The notes beneath the pieces were generated by a model. That model was not told the DNA's origin, did no database searches, and worked only from the letters and a program-made list of their open reading frames with translations. Position numbers and translations under genes: made by a program. This document shows positions 6,763 through 13,002 of a stretch of DNA of 13,002 nucleotides, piece after piece (the first letter of the stretch is position 1; every line of letters starts with the position of its first letter). The stretch comes from UBA4744 sp035282865 (lineage in GTDB: Bacteria; Actinomycetota; Acidimicrobiia; Spongiisociales; UBA4744), in assembly GCA_035282865.1 (NCBI GenBank), contig DATEVB010000105.1, forward strand, positions 1 to 13,002. Direction: 5' to 3'.

Positions 6763-7794
6763 TCAACGCCAGTCCAATGCTCCCCGCCCGATCAGGTGCC
6801 GCGATCTGATCTTCTCATGGAGTCCCAGGACCTCCTCCGGACCGGTCACAGATCCCACGATCGGCTGCACGTGTCCCTCGGTCACGAGCCGGGCCGCCTC
6901 GACTACTTGAGCCCGATGGCTGTAGCGCGACCCCAGGATGGACATCTCTCGAAAGACCATGTCGCGCGCCTGAAACACGGCTTGCCGGTTTGGGAAGGTG
7001 GTCAGCGCCACCAACCGGCCTCCCATTTCGAGGGCTCCCAGCGCCCAGGTGGCCGTTGCGGTCGTGCCGAGCAGATCCACCACCACCGTCGGCCGCTCGC
7101 CGGAGAAGATGCCATGGTCGAGCCGTTCAAAGTCGTCCGACTGAACGGGAAGTGCACCGAGTCGCTCGATTTCGACCAATTTCTCCTGGGTCACGTCGAG
7201 TCCGGCGACGGTGGCACCTCGATAGCGGGCCACCTGAACCATGTGGATACCCACTCCGCCGCCGGCACCGAGAACCGCCACGCGGTCCACCGGGGTGATG
7301 TCAGCCCGGTCGGCCACATGCACCGGGGTGGCTACCGCGTCGGGGACGACCGTGGCCGCCACCGGATCGAGGTCGTCCGACACCGGGATGGCATTGAGCT
7401 CGGGCAACACAACCCAAGGCGCATATCCGCCGTCCCGATGCACTCCTAGTTGACCGGCCAGGTTGGTGCAGCGCTGCTCCCGACCGGCACGACACCACTC
7501 ACAGTGCCCGCAGATGAGGTAGAAGTAGGCAACTACCCGGCGGCCCATCAGCCCGGGATCAGCGCCGTCACCAACCTCGACCACCCGACCAACCAGCTCA
7601 TGGCCGGGCACCCGGGGTAACAGCACCGGATCATCGCCCAGGTTGCCGTTTATGCAGTTGAGCACCGTGAGACCCACGCCACAGGCCTCGACCTTCACCA
7701 GGACCTCTTTGGTACCCGGCGACGGAACGGCGAAGGATTCCCATTGCGGGTCCTGCCCCCACTGACGGACCCGGTATCCTGCTTGCTCTGTCAA
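6763..7794 (-). CDS. Zinc-dependent medium-chain alcohol dehydrogenase-like protein
   Basis: A 343-residue MDR-superfamily oxidoreductase. The catalytic zinc region shows Cys38 in EACGVGLTVLN and His65-Glu66 in VPGHELVG. The structural zinc site is intact with Cys95, Cys98, Cys101 and Cys109 (CGHCEWCRAGREQRC). The Rossmann nucleotide-binding turn GAGGGVG lies at residues 176-182, followed by LDVTQEKL, where an acidic Asp at the end of beta-2 suggests NAD(H). Expected role: NAD-dependent oxidation of an alcohol, or of an alicyclic hydroxyl or CoA-ester intermediate. The start is TTG, supported by GGGAGG 7 nt upstream; no better ATG or GTG exists nearby. It is divergent from the M24 gene with 85 bp between them, so they may share control. 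The substrate is unknown. Confidence 0.9.
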   Translation of the reverse strand: MTEQAGYRVRQWGQDPQWESFAVPSPGTKEVLVKVEACGVGLTVLNCINGNLGDDPVLLPRVPGHELVGRVVEVGDGADPGLMGRRVVAYFYLICGHCEWCRAGREQRCTNLAGQLGVHRDGGYAPWVVLPELNAIPVSDDLDPVAATVVPDAVATPVHVADRADITPVDRVAVLGAGGGVGIHMVQVARYRGATVAGLDVTQEKLVEIERLGALPVQSDDFERLDHGIFSGERPTVVVDLLGTTATATWALGALEMGGRLVALTTFPNRQAVFQARDMVFREMSILGSRYSHRAQVVEAARLVTEGHVQPIVGSVTGPEEVLGLHEKIRSRHLIGRGALDWR

Positions 7795-7879
7795 TTCGTG
7801 ACCTCCCGTCTCGCCTGGACTCTATAACCTGGCAGACAGACCTGCTGTAGATACAACCGTTTCCGATGACAGGAGCGCC
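7795..7879. promoter_or_regulatory. Divergent promoter region between the dehydrogenase and M24 genes
   Basis: This 85-bp spacer must drive both flanking genes. TCTATAACC at 7821-7829 offers a -10-like sequence on both strands (TATAAC on plus, TATAGA on minus), but no good -35 lies at the right distance on either side. A short dyad, TGTAGATACA (7846-7855, half-sites TGTA/TACA), sits between this point and the M24 ribosome site. It could be an operator for a repressor, but the dyad is too short to be persuasive. Confidence 0.3.
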
Positions 7880-9100
7880 ATGACCGGCTACGCAAAGGGA
7901 CCGTTTGCAGTCGATTGGGAAGATCGTTACGACTTCGCCGCTCTTCGCCGGCAACGAGTGGAGCGCGCCCAACACGCCCTGGCCGCCTCCGGGGTCGATC
8001 ATCTCCTGGTCTGGAAGGACGAAAATGTTCGCTATCTCACCGGACTGCGCGCCCAGTTGATCGCCGGAAAGACGACCTCGCTCAACGGCGCTCTCCTGAC
8101 CGCCGGCGCAGAGCCGGTGCTGCTCGGGTCCGGCGGTGAGATCGACAAGGCCCGGTTCGGGATGTCGTGGATCGGTGAGGCTCATGCCGTGCCCATCATG
8201 GAGCAGCGGGAGATGGTCGACGGCTTCGTCACCAACATCTTCGCTCCGCTGCTGAAAGAGCACGGACTGGTATCCGGACGGCTCGGTGTCGATCAGGCCA
8301 ACCTCTCCTTTGTCGAGTCGATGCGCCGACACCTCCCGGATGTCGAATTGGTCGACGGGGACACGGTGATGCAGCAGGCTCGCTGGATCAAGAGTGACCT
8401 CGAGATCGCCGTCATCGAAGAAGCCTGTGCCATAGGCGACTCCGTCACCCAGCGGGCCCTCGACGAGACCCGTGCCGGACGACGGGAGCTGGAGGTGGCG
8501 GGTGACGCCATGCAGACCCTTTTCTACCTGGGCGGAGAAATGGCGCACGTGATCACTCCGTTCGTTGCCTCTGGCGAGCACATGTCCCCTCCCCACCGGT
8601 TGGCGACCGACAAGATCATCCGCAATCAGGACCTGTGCTTCATCGATATCGGCGCCATGTGGAATGGCTACTTCGCCGATATCGGGCGCACCACCATCGT
8701 CGGAAAACCCTCCAAACGCCAGCAGCAGATCTACACCGCGGTGTACGAAGGTCTGATGGCCGGAATCGAAAAGATGCGGCCCGGTTTCACCAATGCCGAC
8801 GCGACCGAAACCATCATCGCCAAGATCGCCGACCACGGGTTGGACGACCATCTGTTCAGCCTGTTCATCGGTCACGGGATCGGGATGGGCGCAAATGAGC
8901 CGCCGTACATTGGTGAGACACTCCCCGGAGCCACCACCTACGACTTCCAGCCCAACATGGTGTTCGCCGTCGAACCGCTCGTGTGGGTACCCGATGTCCG
9001 CGGCGGAGGCGGGGTACGAATCGAGGACATGGTCCTCATCACCGAAGGCGAGGCTCGGGTGCTGTCGCGGGTGGAGTACGAAGAAAAGCTGCTGCTCTGA
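7880..9100 (+). CDS. M24-family metallopeptidase / creatinase-fold hydrolase
   Basis: A 406-residue protein with a creatinase-type N-terminal domain (about 1-165) and a pita-bread M24 catalytic domain (about 170-406). All five metal ligands of the family can be placed: Asp256 (FIDIGAMW), Asp267 (FADIGRTT), His332 (FIGHGIGMGANEPP), Glu365 (FAVEPLVW) and Glu382 (VRIEDMVLIT). It is therefore likely a working dinuclear metal enzyme rather than a metal-free creatinase, which lacks most of these ligands. Activity is probably Xaa-Pro dipeptidase/aminopeptidase-like, or hydrolysis of a small amide in the pathway. ATG has AGGAG 4 nt upstream. No signal peptide is seen. It is the only plus-strand full gene in the window, divergent from the dehydrogenase and convergent with the molybdenum hydroxylase operon. 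Confidence 0.92.
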   Translation: MTGYAKGPFAVDWEDRYDFAALRRQRVERAQHALAASGVDHLLVWKDENVRYLTGLRAQLIAGKTTSLNGALLTAGAEPVLLGSGGEIDKARFGMSWIGEAHAVPIMEQREMVDGFVTNIFAPLLKEHGLVSGRLGVDQANLSFVESMRRHLPDVELVDGDTVMQQARWIKSDLEIAVIEEACAIGDSVTQRALDETRAGRRELEVAGDAMQTLFYLGGEMAHVITPFVASGEHMSPPHRLATDKIIRNQDLCFIDIGAMWNGYFADIGRTTIVGKPSKRQQQIYTAVYEGLMAGIEKMRPGFTNADATETIIAKIADHGLDDHLFSLFIGHGIGMGANEPPYIGETLPGATTYDFQPNMVFAVEPLVWVPDVRGGGGVRIEDMVLITEGEARVLSRVEYEEKLLL

Positions 9101-9159
9101 AGAACCCGGGCCAGGCAGGAGGCGTCGTGTCGGATAGCCCGGCGTAGGGTCGGTATTCA

Positions 9160-9175
9160 CGCCCCCATTCGGGCG
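9160..9175. terminator. Small GC hairpin between convergent genes
   Basis: CGCCC (9160-9164) pairs with GGGCG (9171-9175) around a 6-nt loop. It lies in the 92-bp gap between the ends of the M24 gene and the molybdenum hydroxylase operon. There is no T-tract on either side, and the 5-bp stem is short, so it is at best a weak bidirectional terminator. Confidence 0.25.
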
Positions 9176-9192
9176 GGGACAGGGCGGCCCGC

Positions 9193-10212
9193 TCAGGCAG
9201 GACCGAGCTGTTTTGCCTCGGTCCGTTCCTTCTCTTTGATTGCCATCAAGATCTTCTCGGCGGTGGCGGGAAGGGCTGTGATGCGCACCCCAACGGCGTC
9301 GTGGATCGCATTGATGATCGCCGCCATGGTGGGCACCAGGGTGGGCTCACCGACTCCTTTGGCGCCGAACGGTCCGACCGGATCGTAACTCTGCACCAGA
9401 TCCACCTCGATCCTGGGCATATCGAGACTCGTCGGAATCAGGTAGTTGGTGAGGTTGGGGTTGACCTGACGCCCCTCGGCATCGAAGAGAATCTCTTCCT
9501 CCAGCGCCATGCCGATTCCCATCGCGATCCCGCCCTCGATCTGCCCTTCGGTCAGGGCGGGGTTGATGGTTGTTCCAGAGTCGTGCGCCGCGCAGATCCT
9601 GACCACTTCGACCTCGCCGGTTTCGTCGTCGACCTCGACCTCGGCGATCTGGGTCGCGTAGACGTAGGCGGGGAAGGGTTTGCCCTGACCGGTTTCGGGG
9701 TCCATGGGGACCGTGGGGGGATTGAACGAAGCGCTGCCGAGGGGAGGACGTCCCCGGACGGTCTGAGCACGCACCGCCACCTCGGCGATCCCCACCTGTT
9801 TGTCGGGGAATGTCTTGGCCCGGATCCGGCGGTCGACCGCCTCGAGTTCTCCCGGCACCACACCCAGCATCTCCGCCGCCACCTCGAACAGGATCGCCTT
9901 GGCCTCCCCCGCGGCTAGACGGACCGCGTTGCCGGTCACGAAAGTGGTGCGACTGGCGATCGCTCCGGTGTCCATCGGAGTGACATCGGTGTCGGCTGAA
10001 ACCACATGGACATCGTCGGCGGAGATCCCGAGTTCTTGGGCGGCGATCTGGCCGAGCACAGTAAGTGACCCTTGCCCTACCTCCACCGTCCCGGTGAGGA
10101 CGGTGGCGGTGCCGTCTTCGTTCACCTTGACCACTGCCGAACTCGGATTGGCGGTAACAATGAACCCGATCGGATACCACATGCAGGCGATGCCCCGCCC
10201 CGCCCGCTTCAT
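9193..10212 (-). CDS. Molybdenum hydroxylase, second molybdopterin-binding subunit (NdhM-like half)
   Basis: A 339-residue protein equal to the C-terminal part (MoCoBD_2) of a xanthine-dehydrogenase-family large subunit. It starts GRGIACMWYPIGF, then GTVEVGQGSLTVLGQIAAQELG and the DTGAIASRTTFVTGNAV segment that lines the cofactor pocket. The catalytic glutamate is Glu289 in GAKGVGEPTLVP, matching the active-site Glu of xanthine dehydrogenase. ATG 10212 overlaps the stop of the upstream gene as ATGA and has GAGGTGGG before it, so the two halves are translationally coupled. An ATG six codons earlier (10230) is possible. It should assemble with the preceding subunit around a Mo-molybdopterin cytosine dinucleotide-type cofactor to hydroxylate a heterocycle or aldehyde with water. 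The substrate cannot be assigned. Confidence 0.9.
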   Translation of the reverse strand: MKRAGRGIACMWYPIGFIVTANPSSAVVKVNEDGTATVLTGTVEVGQGSLTVLGQIAAQELGISADDVHVVSADTDVTPMDTGAIASRTTFVTGNAVRLAAGEAKAILFEVAAEMLGVVPGELEAVDRRIRAKTFPDKQVGIAEVAVRAQTVRGRPPLGSASFNPPTVPMDPETGQGKPFPAYVYATQIAEVEVDDETGEVEVVRICAAHDSGTTINPALTEGQIEGGIAMGIGMALEEEILFDAEGRQVNPNLTNYLIPTSLDMPRIEVDLVQSYDPVGPFGAKGVGEPTLVPTMAAIINAIHDAVGVRITALPATAEKILMAIKEKERTEAKQLGPA

Positions 10213-11597
10213 CGTCCCACCTCGTGCCATCCGCTTCGCTTGGCCGCTACTCGTAATGTCTCTTTCAGGGCGACGGCTTGGAGTATCTGGCCGGTGTGGC
10301 TAGCCGATCCCTCTTCGAAGCCGTTTAGGAGCCTGATCTCGAGGGGGTCCATCCCGAGCGAATGAGCGATCTCGTCCATCTGCGATTCATAGGCAAACGC
10401 CACTTGCGGAGCCCCGAACCCTCGCATGGCGCCGGTCACCGTCTTGTTGGTATAAACGGCGTGGCCCTCGACACGGACATTCGGGATCCGATAGGGGCCG
10501 GCGGCCAGGATCGCCGCCTTGCCAACCGTTATCGCACTTACAGACGCGTAGGCGCCGCCGTCCAGAACCAAATGCACGGAACGGGCCCGCAGGCGACCAT
10601 CGTTGGTGACACCGGTCTTGTAGTCCATGACCAGGGGATGGCGGGTGGTCGAGGCAATGAACTCCTCTTCACGGCTGAAGACGGCCTTGACCGGTCGCCC
10701 GGTCTTCTTGGCCAGCAGCGCCAGGATCGGTTCGGTCCTGATCTCGTTCTTCCCCCCGAAGCTCCCACCGATGATGGTGGCCGTGAGCCGGATCCGGTTC
10801 ATAGGAAGACCGAGGGTGCGAGCAAGGTCGGCGCGACCGAGCGTGATCCGGCCGTTGGTCGAATACACATGAAGCTGACCGTCGGGCTCCCAAAGGGCGA
10901 TCGAAGCGAAAGGCTCCAACGGGACGTGCTCGATCATCTGGGTGGTGTACCTGCGCTCGAAGATCTGGTCGCTCTCATCGAACCCTCTCTCGACATCGCC
11001 CCTGCTGATCACCTTTGAGGTATATACGTTGTTGTTCCGGTGGATCTTTGGAGCATCGGGGTCCATCGCCACCAGCGGGTCGAACACGGCTGGGAGCGGC
11101 TCATACTCGACCTTCACGGCGGCCAGGGCCTCCCGGGCCTGCTGTTCTGTCTCGGCGGCGACGGCCACGATCCCGTCACCCCGATAGCGCACCCGGTCGG
11201 CCGCCAGGACCGGCTGATCCTGATACGTAGACCCGAACGAATTCACCGGGACCTCGGCACCGGTGAGCGTGGCCACCACCCCCGGCATCTTCTCGGCCTC
11301 ACCGACCCCGACCGACAAGATCCGCGCATGAGCATGGGCGCTACGCAGGATCTTGCAATGCAGCATCCCGGGAAAGGACAGATCGTCGATGTATCTCGTA
11401 GTGCCGGTGATATGGGTCCGGATATCGGGACGGGAAACTCGCCGTCCGATGGCCGGCGTCTGCTTGTTCACTTCGGGGGTGAGGGCAGGAACGGCGGGCA
11501 GCGAATCGGACACAACGACCGGAAGATGGGTGGCCGGCGGTGCCTCGAGCAGTTGGCGGGCCTCCACCTGCTTGTCTTCTGTGATTCTCCGGGACAT
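10209..11597 (-). CDS. Molybdenum hydroxylase, first molybdopterin-binding subunit (NdhL-like half)
   Basis: A 462-residue protein equal to the N-terminal part of a xanthine-dehydrogenase-family large subunit. After a 48-residue, Pro/Val-rich extension of no obvious fold, the a/b-hammerhead domain begins at IGRRVSRPDIRTHITGTTRYIDDL. MoCoBD_1 follows, with HVPLEPFASIALWEPDG, GGSFGGK (277-283) and AMRGFGAPQ (390-398), both cofactor-contact motifs. The position that is often STQ in relatives is STN here. The product stops just after the helix LRVAAKRSGW, where single-chain homologues continue into MoCoBD_2. ATG 11597 has GGAGG 5 nt upstream and lies 11 nt after the 2Fe-2S stop; the longer frame to 11702 overlaps that gene and is rejected. 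Confidence 0.9.
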   Translation of the reverse strand: MSRRITEDKQVEARQLLEAPPATHLPVVVSDSLPAVPALTPEVNKQTPAIGRRVSRPDIRTHITGTTRYIDDLSFPGMLHCKILRSAHAHARILSVGVGEAEKMPGVVATLTGAEVPVNSFGSTYQDQPVLAADRVRYRGDGIVAVAAETEQQAREALAAVKVEYEPLPAVFDPLVAMDPDAPKIHRNNNVYTSKVISRGDVERGFDESDQIFERRYTTQMIEHVPLEPFASIALWEPDGQLHVYSTNGRITLGRADLARTLGLPMNRIRLTATIIGGSFGGKNEIRTEPILALLAKKTGRPVKAVFSREEEFIASTTRHPLVMDYKTGVTNDGRLRARSVHLVLDGGAYASVSAITVGKAAILAAGPYRIPNVRVEGHAVYTNKTVTGAMRGFGAPQVAFAYESQMDEIAHSLGMDPLEIRLLNGFEEGSASHTGQILQAVALKETLRVAAKRSGWHEVGR

Positions 11598-11608
11598 GTC
11601 GACCTCCG

Positions 11609-12100
11609 TCAGGCAGGCGGTCCGATACCACCAACGCGGGCCCGAGCGCGGCAGACTTCCGTGATGGCTTCGATGACCTTGGTGTACCCGGTGCAACGGC
11701 ACAGATTGCCCGACAGAGCCGCACGGATTTCCTGCTCCGTCGGAGCGGGATTCTCATCGAGGAGCGCCTTCGCCGAAATGATCATACCCGGAGCGCAGAA
11801 TCCGCACTGATAGGACGACAGACGCTCGAAGGCCACCTGCAACGGATGCAAGAATTCGAAGCCGCCCAGCCCCTCGATAGTGACGACCTCCCGGCCGTCC
11901 ACCTGCACAACGAGAAGCAAACACGAATTGACGCTCAACCCGTCCACCAACACCGTGCAAGCACCGCAATCGCCAACATCGCAACCCAGTTTGGACCCCG
12001 TCAAACCCCACGAGTCCCGCAGCGCCGACAACAGCGTAGTCTCGGGCGACACCACCGCCCGCCTGACTACCCCGTTGACCGTCACCTCGACTTGGTGCAC
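11609..12100 (-). CDS. Molybdenum hydroxylase 2Fe-2S subunit
   Basis: A 163-residue iron-sulfur subunit of the CoxS/NdhS/XdhC-type family. The N-terminal plant-ferredoxin-like cluster is bound by Cys40, Cys45, Cys48 and Cys60 (GCDVGDCGACTVLVDG...SC). The second, helical domain cluster is bound by Cys99, Cys102, Cys134 and Cys136 (QCGFCAPGM and NLCRCTGY). All eight ligands are present. Electrons pass from molybdenum through these clusters to FAD. ATG 12115 overlaps the FAD-subunit stop (ATGA) but lacks a ribosome site. GTG 12100 has GAGGAG (12111-12106) 5 nt upstream and gives a normal N-terminus (VHQVEVTVNG), so it is preferred. The ATG start, five residues longer, cannot be excluded. Confidence 0.93.
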   Translation of the reverse strand: MHQVEVTVNGVVRRAVVSPETTLLSALRDSWGLTGSKLGCDVGDCGACTVLVDGLSVNSCLLLVVQVDGREVVTIEGLGGFEFLHPLQVAFERLSSYQCGFCAPGMIISAKALLDENPAPTEQEIRAALSGNLCRCTGYTKVIEAITEVCRARARVGGIGPPA

Positions 12101-12111
12101 ACCGTCTCCTC

Positions 12112-12981
12112 TCATACAGCCGTAGCTTTAGCCAGAGCCTCCTCGAGAACCCGGAACGTGCCCACCGCGATCAGCTCACGCCGGTAAGCCGCCGAAGCCC
12201 GGAAATCATCGATGGGCCGCGCCTCAGTAACCGCCACCTGGGCGGCCTCACGCAAGCCGGCCGTGTCGCCAACCTTCATACCCGTCACCATGGCCTCAGC
12301 CCGCAAAGCCCGGACCACGGTAGGGCTCACCGCCCCCAACGCAATCCGGGTCTCGACGATCAGGCCCCCCTCCACCGCCACGCTGGCAGCCGCACTCACC
12401 AGAGCCAACGCCTGACCCTTACGAAGACCGAACTTACGGAAAGACGCCGACCGGCCCAACATGACAGCCGGGATCAGGACATCAACCAGGATCTCATCCG
12501 GAGCCAGAGCCGTCTTACGAGGCCCAACAAAAAACTCGGTAATCGGCATCTGTCGTTTCCCCGCCGCCCCGACCACCGTCACCAACGCATCCAAAGCAAC
12601 CAACACCGGACCGCTATCCAGCGAAGGCACACAAGTAACCAGATTGCCACCAATAGTCCCCATATTGCGAGTCTGCACAGCCCCGATGGTTGCCGCGGCA
12701 GCGACCATCGCCGGTGCGTGCTCGGCTATCAGCAAAGACCGCACAATCTCGCTATGCGTCACCAACGCACCAATCCGCAACCCGGCCGAGGTCACCTCGA
12801 TTCCCCGCAATCCCCGAACGCGACCCAAATCCACCACAAATTGCGGACCATTCGCAGCGTGCTTGAGCTCGACCAACAAATCCGTACCACCCGCCAACAA
12901 CCTGACATGCGGAGCATGCCGCGCCACCGCATCAAGCGCCTCATCCAAAGAACCCGGAGCGACAAATTCAAAAGACCTCAC
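12112..12981 (-). CDS. Molybdenum hydroxylase FAD-binding subunit
   Basis: A 289-residue member of the CoxM/NdhF/XdhB family. The PCMH-type FAD domain is marked by LLAGGTDLLVELK near residues 28-40 and by ATIGAVQTRNMGTIGGNL near 97-115, which bind the FAD pyrophosphate and isoalloxazine. The C-terminal CO_deh_flav_C-type domain begins around FRKFGLRKGQALALVSAAASV and ends in the helix AYRRELIAVGTFRVLEEAL. The start is GTG 12981 with GGAGGAGG 8 nt upstream, so the gene is complete at the window edge. It is the first gene of the operon visible here (FAD, FeS, Mo-L, Mo-M) and transfers electrons from the 2Fe-2S clusters to NAD or another acceptor. More upstream genes may lie beyond the window. 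Confidence 0.94.
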   Translation of the reverse strand: MRSFEFVAPGSLDEALDAVARHAPHVRLLAGGTDLLVELKHAANGPQFVVDLGRVRGLRGIEVTSAGLRIGALVTHSEIVRSLLIAEHAPAMVAAAATIGAVQTRNMGTIGGNLVTCVPSLDSGPVLVALDALVTVVGAAGKRQMPITEFFVGPRKTALAPDEILVDVLIPAVMLGRSASFRKFGLRKGQALALVSAAASVAVEGGLIVETRIALGAVSPTVVRALRAEAMVTGMKVGDTAGLREAAQVAVTEARPIDDFRASAAYRRELIAVGTFRVLEEALAKATAV

Positions 12982-13002
12982 AGAAACACCCTCCTCCAGG
13001 CA

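Noticed and set aside
6521..6766. Longer livH starting near 6766
   Set aside because: The frame is open, but the extra 82 residues have no membrane or LivH-like character. GTG 6520 has a clear ribosome site.
7631..9160. 509-residue minus-strand open frame opposite the M24 gene
   Set aside because: The plus-strand frame carries all five M24 metal ligands and a ribosome site; the antisense frame is a shadow.
10209..10230. Sequencing frameshift joining the two molybdopterin subunits
   Set aside because: The ATGA overlap, the ribosome-site-like GAGGTGGG and the clean domain boundary are those of a natural coupled gene pair. Read data would settle it.
11598..11702. Longer form of the first molybdopterin subunit starting at 11702
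   Set aside because: It would overlap the 2Fe-2S gene by about 90 bases, while ATG 11597 has GGAGG at proper spacing.
1..13002. CRISPR arrays, tRNA or rRNA genes, phage genes
   Set aside because: No regularly spaced direct repeats, no recognisable tRNA or rRNA segments and no phage-type genes were seen on either strand.

Overview
This is high-GC DNA with Shine-Dalgarno-led genes, several GTG/TTG starts, tight ATGA overlaps and a Thr-rich lipoprotein linker. It looks like a chromosomal segment of an actinobacterium, perhaps an uncultured Acidimicrobiia-like lineage. The taxonomic placement is inferred from gene style only.

Layout from left to right. (1) 1-110 holds the last codons of a plus-strand gene, possibly an IS1380-type transposase, followed by about 245 bases without a gene. 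(2) 355-912 (minus) is an OsmC/Ohr-family peroxiredoxin-like gene interrupted by one in-frame TGA, exactly where the family has its catalytic cysteine. A hairpin with the hallmarks of a bacterial SECIS element starts 8 nt after the TGA, so I read the gene as a selenoprotein (Sec85, partner Cys156). (3) 1138-6520 (minus) is a branched-chain-type ABC importer, transcribed livH-livM-livK-livG-livF, followed by a GlcG/HbpS-like gene. (4) 6763-7794 (minus) is a zinc-dependent medium-chain dehydrogenase, divergent from (5) a plus-strand M24 metallopeptidase/creatinase-fold hydrolase at 7880-9100. (6) 9193-12981 (minus) is a four-gene molybdenum hydroxylase operon: FAD subunit, 2Fe-2S subunit, and a large molybdopterin subunit divided into two proteins that overlap by ATGA.

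The set reads as a catabolic island: an importer for a small carboxylate, amide or amino-acid-like compound, a molybdenum hydroxylase that would oxidise a heterocycle or aldehyde, a dehydrogenase, and an amidohydrolase/peptidase-like enzyme. The substrate cannot be read from sequence. The order FAD / FeS / Mo-large / Mo-medium matches nicotinate dehydrogenase (NdhFSLM) of Eubacterium barkeri, an enzyme with labile selenium at molybdenum. Together with the likely Sec-containing OsmC protein, this gives a possible, unproven selenium theme.

The observations most worth following are the UGA-containing osmC with its SECIS-like hairpin, the split molybdopterin subunit, and a perfect 15-bp inverted repeat inside the livG coding sequence.
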